Positions 45,292 to 53,743 of a stretch of DNA of 64,000 nt are shown piece by piece. Source of the stretch: Yoonia maritima (lineage in GTDB: Bacteria; Pseudomonadota; Alphaproteobacteria; Rhodobacterales; Rhodobacteraceae); assembly GCF_002933395.1 (NCBI RefSeq), contig NZ_PKFN01000007.1, positions 496,001 through 560,000 on the forward strand, written 5' to 3'. Made by a program: the position numbers and the translations under genes. Under the pieces are notes generated by a model, which saw nothing but the letters and a program-made list of their open reading frames with translations, did not search any database and had not been told where the DNA came from. The stretch's first letter is position 1; every line of letters starts with the position of its first letter.

Positions 45292-45624
45292 TTACTTTCG
45301 ATCCACTTGGACCACGCCAATTTGGTTCAAAAACCGTTCCAGTTCGGATCGGCTTTCGTCGAAGCTTCCAGATTTTATTTTATCGAATTGCTTACGGAGC
45401 GACTTCTTTTCTTCGCCCTTACAGTCGTTCCATGGTCGTCCTTGAAGCGCCATGTGCAACACGTAGTACCCGATGAAATGAGGGCGGGCGCCGTTTTCTA
45501 ATAGCTTTTGATAAGCTTCATCGGCACCGATTTCGCGCAGTTGTTCGGCTGTGGTTATGCCAGCTTCGGTCAGCGATTTTTCTAACGCGGGGCCAATATT
45601 CTTTATGCTAGTGAGTGCGCTCAT
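45292..45624 (-). CDS. TfoX C-terminal domain protein (helix-hairpin-helix)
   Basis: A 110-residue protein consisting of the TfoX/Sxy C-terminal fold: LTSIKNIGPALEKSLTEAGITTAEQLREIGADEAYQKLL with the GPALE hairpin and ARPHFIGYYVLHMALQGRPWN. The TfoX N-terminal domain is absent, so it is not a full competence regulator. Such single-domain proteins are common and unassigned. It shares the GPALE-type helix-hairpin-helix with the tail of L21 in this window. Confidence 0.82.
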   Translation of the reverse strand: MSALTSIKNIGPALEKSLTEAGITTAEQLREIGADEAYQKLLENGARPHFIGYYVLHMALQGRPWNDCKGEEKKSLRKQFDKIKSGSFDESRSELERFLNQIGVVQVDRK

Positions 45625-45661
45625 GACGCGATTTTACGCGCGCCTTATACACATGCCTAGA

Positions 45662-45769
45662 CTAGATACTCGCAAAGTCGAAAAAGATTTGACGCTTCGG
45701 TGCTTGTGGTTGCGGAGCCGGTGTTTTGGTTGGCTCCGCTTTTGTTTTCTTAGGGTCTGAATTAGCCAT
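45662..45769 (-). CDS. 35-residue small protein, unannotated
   Basis: A short gene with a good AAAGGA ribosome site 8 nt before ATG. The product opens MANSDPKKTKAEPTKT, continues with a Pro/Gln-rich middle and ends RQIFFDFASI, so it is basic with an aromatic C-terminus. No signal peptide or domain. It lies between the TfoX-type gene and the RNA helicase gene on the same strand. Only the coding pattern and the ribosome site support it. Confidence 0.5.
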   Translation of the reverse strand: MANSDPKKTKAEPTKTPAPQPQAPKRQIFFDFASI

Positions 45770-45863
45770 GATAGGTATCCTTTCTCCTGATGCAGTTAAT
45801 GTAGCAGCGTTAAGCTGCTAGAAAACCGGGGAAAAAGTTCTAATACCTGTCAAATCTGCACAG

Positions 45864-47954
45864 TTACCTACCCTTTCGGGGAGGGGTGTTGCCACCTTTG
45901 CGTGGCTTTCCTTTGCCACCGGGAGGCACGAACCGCTTTGACGTGTCCTTGGCGTTACCTTTTGGCTTGCCGCCGCGCGGGCCACCATCAGATTTACCTT
46001 TGTAAGCAGGCTTTCCACCGTCTGACTTGCCTTTATAGGCAGGCTTCCCGCCGTCAGATTTACCTTTGTAGGGTGGTTTGCTCCGCTTTTCGACCAAAGC
46101 ATCACCATGATCGCGGCGTTCGGGTTTGTGACGGGGCTTGCGCTTTGTGCTGTAATCGTCAGCTGCACCCGGAACTGGTTGAATCGCGGGTACATCATGT
46201 TGCGATGACGGTGGCGGAGCAGGGCGATCTCGTGGCGCTGTGCGTTTGGGCTTATCACCGTAGTCGCGCTTTGGCTTGTCCCCATAATCGCGCTTTGGCC
46301 GGTCGTCATAGTCACGCTTTGTTTTACGGGGCCCACGTTCACCAAGCTGCGGAGCACCATCAAGCGCCTTTAAGTTTGCTTGATTTTCAAGCTTCATGTC
46401 TGCGCCAACGGCCTTAAGGAAACCCGCGACTGCAGGTTCCGCGATTTCTACAAAGGTTTCATTAGGCTGAATCCGGATTGCACCGATTTCGTTCTTTGTA
46501 ATGTCACCGGCTTTGCAGATCATTGGCAGCAGCCAACGTGCTTCGGCTTTGCCTTCGCGACCGACGTCGACGCTAAACCACTTGGACGGACCAAATGATT
46601 TGTGCTCGCGCGGTGCGCGTTCTGGACGTTCGCCACGCTGTGGGCCGTCTTTGTATTCAGACAGGACCTCGGGTGCAGAGTTTTTGCCGGCGTATAGGCG
46701 CAGATAAGCAGCTGCGATCTTTTCGGCATCGTGTTCAGCAAGCAGACGTTTGGCAAAGTCTTGTTCGCTGGCAGTGAATTCTTCAGACCAAACCGGATCT
46801 GTCAGCAGTCGTTCTTCGTCCTTGGCGTTTACTTCTTCCGCGGTGGGCGGTTCTGCCCATTCAGCTGTCAGTTTGCCCCACTTAAGCAGGTTTTCCGCGC
46901 GGCGTTTCATTTTTGCAGGCACGATCAGTGCTGAGATGCCTTTGCGACCGGCCCGACCTGTACGACCGGAACGGTGTAGCAAGGTCTCTGCGTTTGTTGG
47001 TAGCTCTGCGTGGATCACCAATTCGAGGTTTGGCAGGTCGATGCCGCGGGCGGCAACGTCTGTCGCAACACAAACCTTAGCACGGCCATCGCGCATCGCT
47101 TGCAGCGCGTGCGAACGTTCGTTCTGAGAAAGCTCACCAGACAGGGCAACTGTCGCAAAGCCACGGTTCGACAGGCGGGTCGTTAGGCGCGTCACCATTG
47201 CACGGGTGTTCGCAAATACGATTGCATTTGGTGCATCATAGTAGCGAAGGCAGTTGATGATCGCGGCGTCGATGTCGTGGTTCGCAACGCGAAGCGCGCG
47301 GTATTCGATGTCGCTGTGCTGCTTTTCTTTGGAAACAGTCGCAACGCGAACGGCGTCACGCTGATATGATTGCGCGAGTTTCGCGATCATTGGCGGCACT
47401 GTCGCCGAGAAGAGTAGGGTGCGGCGTGTTTCGGGCGCTTGTTCGAGAATGAATTCCAGATCTTCGCGGAAACCCAAATCAAGCATTTCGTCGGCTTCGT
47501 CCAAAACAACAGCTTTGATGTCGCTTAGGTCAATCGTGCCGCGCATGATGTGGTCGCGCAAACGGCCCGGCGTTGCCACGACGATATGTGCACCGCGTTC
47601 TAGGCTGCGACGTTCGTCGCGGAAATCCATCCCGCCAACACATGACGCCAGCGTTGCGCCAGCCCCTGCATAAAGCCACTGCAATTCGCGCTTCACCTGA
47701 AGCGCCAATTCGCGTGTCGGCGCGATGACCAACGCGTGCGGACGTCCGGCGGGACCGAATGTGCCGTCCTCTGCAAGGATTGTCGGCCCAATCGCCAAAC
47801 CAAAGCCAACTGTTTTACCAGAACCTGTCTGTGCAGAGACAAGCAGGTCTTTGCTTTCAAGTTCTGGGTTGGTCACAGCCTCCTGAACGGGGGTCAGGTC
47901 GGTGTAGCCTTGTTTGGCTAGTGCATCGGCAAGGGTCTGGATCATCGTGGTCAT
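45864..47954 (-). CDS. DEAD-box ATP-dependent RNA helicase with repetitive tail
   Basis: Unwinds or remodels RNA during ribosome assembly or decay. 696 residues: helicase core with Q motif near TLADALAKQGYTDLTPVQ, AQTGSGKT, PTRELALQV, TPGRLRDHI, DEADEMLD, SAT, and HRSGRTGRAGRKG; then a DbpA-type RNA-binding domain (GAIRIQPNETFVEIAEPAVAGFLKAV) and a basic tail of KRDYGDKP and KGKSDGG repeats (see tandem repeat entry). ATG 47954 (a second Met three codons later) is the family start; upstream extension is not conserved. Confidence 0.92.
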   Translation of the reverse strand: MTTMIQTLADALAKQGYTDLTPVQEAVTNPELESKDLLVSAQTGSGKTVGFGLAIGPTILAEDGTFGPAGRPHALVIAPTRELALQVKRELQWLYAGAGATLASCVGGMDFRDERRSLERGAHIVVATPGRLRDHIMRGTIDLSDIKAVVLDEADEMLDLGFREDLEFILEQAPETRRTLLFSATVPPMIAKLAQSYQRDAVRVATVSKEKQHSDIEYRALRVANHDIDAAIINCLRYYDAPNAIVFANTRAMVTRLTTRLSNRGFATVALSGELSQNERSHALQAMRDGRAKVCVATDVAARGIDLPNLELVIHAELPTNAETLLHRSGRTGRAGRKGISALIVPAKMKRRAENLLKWGKLTAEWAEPPTAEEVNAKDEERLLTDPVWSEEFTASEQDFAKRLLAEHDAEKIAAAYLRLYAGKNSAPEVLSEYKDGPQRGERPERAPREHKSFGPSKWFSVDVGREGKAEARWLLPMICKAGDITKNEIGAIRIQPNETFVEIAEPAVAGFLKAVGADMKLENQANLKALDGAPQLGERGPRKTKRDYDDRPKRDYGDKPKRDYGDKPKRTAPRDRPAPPPSSQHDVPAIQPVPGAADDYSTKRKPRHKPERRDHGDALVEKRSKPPYKGKSDGGKPAYKGKSDGGKPAYKGKSDGGPRGGKPKGNAKDTSKRFVPPGGKGKPRKGGNTPPRKGR
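45982..46080. repeat. Three tandem 33-nt units in the RNA helicase tail
   Basis: Three adjacent 33-nt units (45982, 46015 and 46048) encode repeated KGKSDGGKPAY-type peptides. The second unit uses synonymous changes relative to the first, so the copies are not fresh duplications. The tail is likely an RNA-binding, disordered region. Confidence 0.85.
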
Positions 47955-48051
47955 CGGGGGGCTTTCTGGCGGGTAAGCGTGCGCACTACGCCGATGAAAG
48001 CCGTTTGTATAGGGGAAAGACGCTATTAAACGTTGCTTTTCTAGCCCTACG

Positions 48052-48633
48052 TCAGGTGTTTTGCAGAAACCACGCGTCAATACGCGACTTTAGAGCGTTC
48101 CAGATTGCCGGCGCGCCGCGTTGGACCTTTACCCCGACCCGCGAATGCAATTGCTTTGGTGTCACATTGTATTCGGGCCAAGTGCCGCCATTCGTTTCGA
48201 GGTTCGAAATGACAGGCTGTACGCGGTCGATGGATTTCGCAAAGATGGCATCGTCTGTTTGGGCTGCTTCGAATTCATCCCAAAGTGCGCGAAATGCAGC
48301 GGCTTGGTCGCTGGGGAGCAGACCAAAGATACGTTTAGCTGCGGCTTGTTCGACAGCTTCCATTTCAGCGGCGTCATAGTTGCCGTGGATTGGATTGTCG
48401 CCTGCATCGATCTCGACGATGTCATGGAGCAGCAGCATTTTGATAACGCGGTCGATATTGACGGCGCGCGCGGCATGTTCAGCCATGACCAATGCATAAA
48501 GCGCGATGTGCCAACTATGTTCGCCAGAGTTTTCGCGGCGTGATTGGTCGCACAATGTCGTCGCACGTAGCGTTGATTTCAGCTTATCCGCCTCGATTAG
48601 AAACGCGAGCTGCGCATCGATCCGATCGGACAT
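48052..48633 (-). CDS. HD domain-containing hydrolase (YfbR-like)
   Basis: A 193-residue protein with an HD phosphohydrolase core: SRRENSGEHSWHIALYALVMAEHA, IKMLLLHDIVEIDAGDNPIHGNYD (the H..HD metal site). Similar proteins are 5'-deoxyribonucleotidases like YfbR. Its ATG overlaps the stop of the upstream gene by one base (TAATG), so the two are probably co-expressed. Substrate not assigned. Confidence 0.85.
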   Translation of the reverse strand: MSDRIDAQLAFLIEADKLKSTLRATTLCDQSRRENSGEHSWHIALYALVMAEHAARAVNIDRVIKMLLLHDIVEIDAGDNPIHGNYDAAEMEAVEQAAAKRIFGLLPSDQAAAFRALWDEFEAAQTDDAIFAKSIDRVQPVISNLETNGGTWPEYNVTPKQLHSRVGVKVQRGAPAIWNALKSRIDAWFLQNT

Positions 48634-49040
48634 TATCGCTTAACTCGTCGGGGCATGCCAACCGTTGGTTCTGGGGCTGATGTTTCGGGTTCTGCTTCGG
48701 GCTCTGGGGCTGGCGGGGTCTGTTTGGCGGCAGATTCTTCCGCGATCTTTGCTTCTTCGCGTTCTTTGTCTTCGTCAGACAGGCCTTGAAGGGGCGCAGC
48801 TTTGGGCGCTGGGGCGTCTTTATACCCATTGGCCAAGCGCGAATCCAGCATTGCACGCGCGCGCTCCTCAGCGCGACGTACCCGTACAGAAGTCAGGTAA
48901 GTTTCCTGAAGCGTCTGCGATGACGCTCCAAGAATATCGCCAATGGCATCTACGATTGCGATGTCACCTGATGCTTTTTGATCTGCAAGTGCCAAATCAG
49001 CAAGTTCATCGGCGACGCGTTGGACGTAGGATTCAGCCAT
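48633..49040 (-). CDS. Conserved hypothetical protein with Pro/Glu/Ala-rich tail
   Basis: A 135-residue protein: an alpha-helical N-terminal half (YVQRVADELADLALADQKASGDIAIVDAIGDILGASSQTLQETYLTSVRVRRAEERARAMLDSRL with regular hydrophobic spacing, residues 5-70) followed by a disordered Pro/Glu/Ala tail ending GMPRRVKR. I do not recognise the family. It is tightly linked to the HD hydrolase downstream and lies 6 nt after the alpha/beta hydrolase stop on the same strand. No catalytic residues stand out. Confidence 0.6.
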   Translation of the reverse strand: MAESYVQRVADELADLALADQKASGDIAIVDAIGDILGASSQTLQETYLTSVRVRRAEERARAMLDSRLANGYKDAPAPKAAPLQGLSDEDKEREEAKIAEESAAKQTPPAPEPEAEPETSAPEPTVGMPRRVKR

Positions 49041-49046
49041 AGCCTA

Positions 49047-49700
49047 TTACCGTGTGTTTTCAGTGAGGCGACGACGAACGTATGTTTTTACAGTGTCGAT
49101 CATCGGATCCATGTATGGATCTTCAAAGAAGTGGCCTGCGCCGTCCATTTCATCGTGTGTGACTGTAATACCCTTTTGTTCGTGAAGCTTGTTTACAAGG
49201 TTCACCGTATCTGCTGGCGGTGCAACGCGGTCGTTTGATCCGTTGATGATCAAACCCGAAGACGGGCAGGGCGCAAGGAAGCTAAAGTCATACATATTTG
49301 CAGGCGGGCTGACCGAAATGAAGCCTGTAATCTCTGGACGGCGCATCAATAGCTGCATACCTATCCATGCCCCAAACGAGAAACCAGCAACCCAGCAGTG
49401 CTTGGAGTTGTTGTTCATCGACTGGAGGTAATCAAGCGCAGATGCTGCATCAGAGAGTTCACCAACACCTTGGTCATATTCACCCTGAGAGCGGCCAACG
49501 CCACGGAAGTTAAACCGAAGAACAGTAAAACCCATGTTATAAAATGCATAGTGCAGATTATAGACCACCCGGTTGTTCATTGTTCCGCCAAACTGTGGAT
49601 GCGGATGCAAAACGATTGCAATTGGTGCATCGCGGTCTTTTTGCGGGTGGTAACGCCCTTCTAGGCGTCCTTCGGGTCCGGGAAAGATAACTTCGGGCAT
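49047..49700 (-). CDS. Alpha/beta hydrolase
   Basis: A 217-residue hydrolase. The oxyanion region is LHPHPQFGGTMNNRVV, the nucleophile elbow GFSFGAWIG (Ser in the middle), acid in NGSNDRVAP and catalytic His in GAGHFFEDP, all in family order. This type (LHPHP ... NNRVV) is a cytoplasmic alpha/beta hydrolase conserved in proteobacteria, often of unknown substrate. It diverges from iscR. Confidence 0.85.
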   Translation of the reverse strand: MPEVIFPGPEGRLEGRYHPQKDRDAPIAIVLHPHPQFGGTMNNRVVYNLHYAFYNMGFTVLRFNFRGVGRSQGEYDQGVGELSDAASALDYLQSMNNNSKHCWVAGFSFGAWIGMQLLMRRPEITGFISVSPPANMYDFSFLAPCPSSGLIINGSNDRVAPPADTVNLVNKLHEQKGITVTHDEMDGAGHFFEDPYMDPMIDTVKTYVRRRLTENTR

Positions 49701-49755
49701 ATTGATCCGTCGCTGCTGCGGCGCATGAGCATTGTTGACGAAAATGCTCGGGCAC

Positions 49756-49772
49756 CTTAGAAAGATTCTAAT
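49756..49772 (+). promoter_or_regulatory. Irr-type iron control element upstream of iscR
   Basis: CTTAGAAAGATTCTAAT: the inner TTAGAA-N3-TTCTAA is a perfect inverted repeat and matches the known alphaproteobacterial ICE consensus TTTAGAA-N3-TTCTAAA except for the outer base on each side. It is about 90 nt upstream of iscR and about 55 nt upstream of the divergent hydrolase start. Irr proteins bind such boxes. Confidence 0.6.
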
Positions 49773-49863
49773 CTGGGTGAAATCCCAAATTGTCTAGTCT
49801 CGGTGAAGTAATGACGCAGCGCCGTGCCGTCAATAAAATTGCGCGCATGGATGGGGAAGAGCG

Positions 49864-50325
49864 ATGAAATTAAGTACGAAAGGGCGTTATGCCATGGTTG
49901 CGCTAGCTGATTTGGCGCTTCAACCGGCAGATACGCTTGTCAATCTGACTGAAATATCCAAACGGCAAGACATATCTTTGCCGTATCTTGAGCAATTGTT
50001 CGTGAAGTTGCGTCGTGCAGGATTAGTGGAATCAGTACGTGGGCCGGGCGGCGGTTATCGTCTTGCGAAGCCACCGTCGGAAATGCGTGTGTCTGACATT
50101 TTAGGCGCAGTAGATGAGACCGTGTCGGCGATGCACAAGGGGGCTGGCGCATCTGGTGGCGCATCAGGATCGCGGGCCCAGTCGTTGACCAATCGTCTAT
50201 GGGAGGGGCTGAGCGCCCATGTTTATGTTTTTTTGCATCAGGCGCGGCTTTCTGACGTGATTGGTAATGGTTTGGCGCCATGCCCCGCGGTACCTGCACT
50301 GTTCGAAGTTGTTGATGAAGAATGA
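49864..50325 (+). CDS. iscR: Rrf2 family iron-sulfur cluster regulator, cysteine-poor IscR
   Basis: A 153-residue Rrf2 regulator: MKLSTKGRYAMVALADLALQ, LTEISKRQDISLPYLEQLFVKLRRAGLVESVRGPGGGYRLAKP form the winged helix. The region equivalent to the cluster-ligating C-x5-C-x5-C of E. coli IscR is HKGAGASGGASGSRA here, with no cysteines. The only cysteine is Cys140 (APCPAVP). This matches R. sphaeroides IscR, reported to bind a cluster in an atypical way and to repress Fe-S genes. It heads the suf operon, so autoregulation is likely. Confidence 0.92.
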   Translation: MKLSTKGRYAMVALADLALQPADTLVNLTEISKRQDISLPYLEQLFVKLRRAGLVESVRGPGGGYRLAKPPSEMRVSDILGAVDETVSAMHKGAGASGGASGSRAQSLTNRLWEGLSAHVYVFLHQARLSDVIGNGLAPCPAVPALFEVVDEE

Positions 50326-50329
50326 AGAA

Positions 50330-50383
50330 GGGGCGCTGCCCCCGGCCTGCGGCCTCCCCCGGAGTAGTTTTGGCAAGATGATG
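50330..50383 (+). repeat. Dispersed extragenic element, copy 2
   Basis: GGGGCGCTGCCCC and GGCCTGCGGCC form two small hairpins, followed by CCCGGAGTAGTTTTGGCAAG and ATGATG. It aligns with the element at 38196 over the last ~30 nt. It lies between iscR and the desulfurase gene and the GTG/ATG start follows directly. Confidence 0.6.
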
Positions 50384-50385
50384 TG

Positions 50386-51417
50386 ATGAGAACCTATCTG
50401 GATCATAACGCGACGACCCCTTTGCGGGCCGAAGCGCGCGCCGCGATGATTGCGGCGATGGGTGTCATTGGCAATCCGTCTTCGGTGCATGCCGAGGGAC
50501 GTGCTGCAAAGGCGATAATTGAGAAGGCGCGTCTGCAGGTGGCCGATGCTGTTGGGGCTTCGGGTGCTGATGTTGTCTTTACTTCTGGTGCGACTGAAGC
50601 GGCGGCGCTTGCGCTTTCTGGGCGTGGATTAAAAGCCGCATCCATTGAGCACGACGCCGTGAACGCATGGATTGACCCCGTTTTGGCGTTGAAGGACGGC
50701 GTTGTGCAGATTGATGATCCTGCAAATTCGGCTGTTCAGCTTGCGAATTCAGAAACGGGAATTGTGCAGACCCTTCCGTCGGGTCTTGCTGTGAGTGACA
50801 TTACGCAAGGGTTTGGGAAGGTGCCGTTTGCCTTTTCATGGTCTGGTGTGCAGATGGTTTTTCTGTCGGCGCATAAGTTTGGTGGGCCAGCCGGTGTCGG
50901 TGCGTTGGTTTTCCCAGCGGGGACCGATGTGGTTGCCCAAATCAAAGGTGGCGGTCAAGAAATGGGCCGCCGTTCAGGTACCGAGAATGTGATTGCGATT
51001 GCTGGAATGGGCGCTGCAGTGACCGCCGCGCAGGCTGACCTTGCGGCGGGAAAGTGGGAACGGGTTGCAGAACTTAGAAATATTCTAGAAAAGGCCATTG
51101 AGGCTGACGAAAAGAACACTATTTTCGTCGGGAAAGACGCGAACAGATTACCCAACACCAGTTGCTTTGCGACGCCGGGTTGGAAGGGTGAGACCCAAGT
51201 GATGGCGATGGATTTAGCTGGCTTTGCCGTATCGGCGGGTTCTGCTTGTTCGTCCGGCAAGGTCAAAGTGAGCCGCGTGTTGCGCGCGATTGGCCTTGAC
51301 GATGATGCCGCTGCAAGTGCGCTGCGCGTGTCACTTGGGGTTGAAACAACAGAAGACGAGGTCATGCGCTTTGTGCAGGCCTGGACGAAGAAACGGGCGC
51401 GGCTGCGGGCCGCATGA
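50386..51417 (+). CDS. Short cysteine desulfurase of the suf operon (IscS/NifS class)
   Basis: PLP enzyme that takes sulfur from cysteine. 343 residues, shorter than typical IscS (about 400). It begins MRTYLDHNATTPLR and shows SGATEAAALA, the PLP lysine in SAHKFGGPAGVGA (about K164), GGGQEMGRRSGTENV, and the catalytic cysteine in SAGSACSSGKVKVS (about C288) in an IscS-type loop. ATG 50386 is preferred over the GTG one codon before. It lies between iscR and sufB, beside a second desulfurase (sufS) at the operon end. Confidence 0.88.
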   Translation: MRTYLDHNATTPLRAEARAAMIAAMGVIGNPSSVHAEGRAAKAIIEKARLQVADAVGASGADVVFTSGATEAAALALSGRGLKAASIEHDAVNAWIDPVLALKDGVVQIDDPANSAVQLANSETGIVQTLPSGLAVSDITQGFGKVPFAFSWSGVQMVFLSAHKFGGPAGVGALVFPAGTDVVAQIKGGGQEMGRRSGTENVIAIAGMGAAVTAAQADLAAGKWERVAELRNILEKAIEADEKNTIFVGKDANRLPNTSCFATPGWKGETQVMAMDLAGFAVSAGSACSSGKVKVSRVLRAIGLDDDAAASALRVSLGVETTEDEVMRFVQAWTKKRARLRAA

Positions 51418-51429
51418 GAGGAAAGTAAT

Positions 51430-52953
51430 ATGGCTGCTATCAAAGACGTAGAGGTCAAGGAAGGCGTTGATCAGGAAACTGTCGATGCTGTCTCGAAACT
51501 GTCGGGCACCTATAAATACGGTTGGAATACCGAGATCGAGATGGATTACGCTCCTAAAGGCGTGAACACGGATATCGTACGCTTGATTTCTGACAAGAAT
51601 AATGAACCCGACTGGATGACCGAGTGGCGTCTAGAAGCGTTTGCGCGGTGGGAAAACATCGAAGAACCAACGTGGGCGATGGTCAGCTACCCTGACATCG
51701 ATTTCCAAGACATCTATTACTACGCGCGTCCCAAAAGCATGGAAGAAAAGCCCAAGTCGCTGGACGAGGTCGACCCCAAGCTGCTGGCGACCTATGAAAA
51801 GCTGGGCATCCCCCTGAAAGAACAAATGATTCTTGCAGGCGTCGAAGGTGCTGAGAACATGCCCGCCGAGGGCCGTAAGGTCGCCGTTGATGCTGTTTTT
51901 GATTCCGTGTCTGTTGGGACTACTTTCCAAAAGGAACTGGAAAAGGCTGGTGTGATCTTCTGTTCAATCTCAGAAGCTATCGAAAAGCACCCTGAGTTGG
52001 TCAAAAAGTACCTAGGTACTGTCGTGCCGCCATCTGACAACTTTTACGCCACGCTGAACTCGGCTGTCTTCTCGGATGGGTCGTTTGTTTATGTGCCACC
52101 GGGTGTGCGCTGCCCAATGGAATTGTCCACTTATTTCCGGATTAATGCGGAAAACACGGGTCAGTTTGAACGCACACTGATCATCGCCGACAAAGGCAGC
52201 TACGTGTCATATTTGGAAGGCTGTACAGCTCCGAAACGCGACACAGCACAGCTGCACGCTGCCGTGGTTGAGATCATCATCGAAGAAGATGCCGAAGTGA
52301 AATATTCAACCGTCCAAAACTGGTATCCCGGTGACGAAGACGGCAACGGTGGTATCTACAACTTTGTGACTAAACGTGCTGATTGCCGTGGTGACCGCGC
52401 TAAGATCATGTGGACGCAGGTTGAAACCGGGTCCGCGGTGACTTGGAAATACCCTAGCTGCATCCTGCGCGGCGACGATTCACAAGGTGAATTCTACTCT
52501 ATCGCTATCGCGAACAATATGCAGCAGGCCGATACCGGCACGAAGATGGTGCATCTTGGCAAAAACACCAAGTCCCGGATCGTGTCTAAGGGTATTTCGG
52601 CAGGCAAGGCGCAGAACACCTATCGTGGGCTTGTTTCGATGCACCCTAAGGCGAAGGAGTCGCGCAACTATACGCAGTGCGACAGCCTACTGATTGGCGA
52701 CAAATGCGGTGCGCACACAGTACCCTATATCGAAGTCAAAAATAACAGTAGCCGCGTTGAGCATGAGGCGACCACATCCAAGGTCGATGATGAGCAACTG
52801 TTCTACTGCCGTGCCCGTGGCATGGACGAGGAAGAAGCCGTCGCGCTGGTTGTGAATGGTTTCTGTAAAGAAGTGCTTCAAGCGCTACCAATGGAATTTG
52901 CGATGGAAGCACAGGCTTTGGTTGCGATTTCTTTGGAAGGGTCTGTCGGCTGA
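51430..52953 (+). CDS. sufB: Fe-S cluster assembly scaffold protein SufB
   Basis: Core subunit of the SufBCD scaffold where clusters are built. 507 residues. Conserved segments include [55 protein letters not shown], and [29 protein letters not shown] (the Cys and His region that binds sulfur and contacts SufD). AGAGGAAAG precedes the ATG. A 114-nt gap follows before the next gene. Confidence 0.97.
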   Translation: MAAIKDVEVKEGVDQETVDAVSKLSGTYKYGWNTEIEMDYAPKGVNTDIVRLISDKNNEPDWMTEWRLEAFARWENIEEPTWAMVSYPDIDFQDIYYYARPKSMEEKPKSLDEVDPKLLATYEKLGIPLKEQMILAGVEGAENMPAEGRKVAVDAVFDSVSVGTTFQKELEKAGVIFCSISEAIEKHPELVKKYLGTVVPPSDNFYATLNSAVFSDGSFVYVPPGVRCPMELSTYFRINAENTGQFERTLIIADKGSYVSYLEGCTAPKRDTAQLHAAVVEIIIEEDAEVKYSTVQNWYPGDEDGNGGIYNFVTKRADCRGDRAKIMWTQVETGSAVTWKYPSCILRGDDSQGEFYSIAIANNMQQADTGTKMVHLGKNTKSRIVSKGISAGKAQNTYRGLVSMHPKAKESRNYTQCDSLLIGDKCGAHTVPYIEVKNNSSRVEHEATTSKVDDEQLFYCRARGMDEEEAVALVVNGFCKEVLQALPMEFAMEAQALVAISLEGSVG

Positions 52954-53067
52954 TGCGTTTGGGCGCAACATATCTTTGCGCCCGCCGCGCAACCGCCCCC
53001 GAGAGGCCGCGTTATTGCCGTAGTTTGTTGCGATCTTGCGCGCAGCAGCAACGGAGGGGCTCCCGAA

Positions 53068-53577
53068 ATGGCGAATATGGGGCAAGAGGATTTCGATGCG
53101 CGGATAAAGCGCATCAAGAACCCGCGCAACAATTCGTATTACGACCCAGATCTGGGGATGCATGTCCCCAAAAGGGTAACGCGCGTAAAGGCGGTCAAAC
53201 CTCCGTCGCAAAGCAGTCAAGCAATGTCCGCCATATTGGTGTCGATGGTTATCGGCGGGGCCGCGATGTTTTGCGCGCAGGTCGTGCGCGTGCGATATTT
53301 GGGCATGACCGGGGGCAATTCGGCCGTCACATTTTCCGATCTTTTGATCGGGCTGTGGATGGTTCTGTTGTTTTCCGCTCTTATGAAACGCAGACAACTG
53401 CTTGGTCGTTTTGGACAAATCGCTGGTCTATGTCTCATGCTGGTCGCGGGACACAACTTTGTTTGGAAATGGCCGGATCTGATGGCCAAAATCTACACGC
53501 CAGAGTATGTTGCCGAGATCAAGTCAACGACGACAGCCGGATCAATCCTGTTTCAGGGCAACGTCTTTTCGTTCTAA
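53068..53577 (+). CDS. Uncharacterised membrane protein of the suf operon
   Basis: A 169-residue protein with a hydrophilic N-terminus (MANMGQEDFDARIKRIKNPRNNSYYDPDLGMHVPKRV) and about three hydrophobic segments (AMSAILVSMVIGGAAMFCAQV; DLLIGLWMVLLFSALM; IAGLCLMLVAGHNFVWKW). It starts with a strong CGGAGGGG ribosome site. I do not recognise a domain. It lies between sufB and sufC, inside the Fe-S operon; a relation to cluster assembly is only positional. Confidence 0.75.
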   Translation: MANMGQEDFDARIKRIKNPRNNSYYDPDLGMHVPKRVTRVKAVKPPSQSSQAMSAILVSMVIGGAAMFCAQVVRVRYLGMTGGNSAVTFSDLLIGLWMVLLFSALMKRRQLLGRFGQIAGLCLMLVAGHNFVWKWPDLMAKIYTPEYVAEIKSTTTAGSILFQGNVFSF

Positions 53578-53743
53578 CGCAGGCGCTACAATCCCCAAGA
53601 TCATGCATGAACCTGTCCGCTGCTAAGCGGGCGGCCGTTTTTGATGCGTCATCCAACAATTTTCACTTATTCGCAGCGCGGCCTAACCCACGCTGCTAAA
53701 ACCCATATGCACTGCAAGGTGCTGATATGCCGAAGGAAGAAAA

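Noticed and set aside
53615-53645. Weak hairpin before sufC as a terminator
   Set aside because: The stem is only 7 bp with a wobble pair and the T-run is displaced; kept only as a possible attenuator comment.
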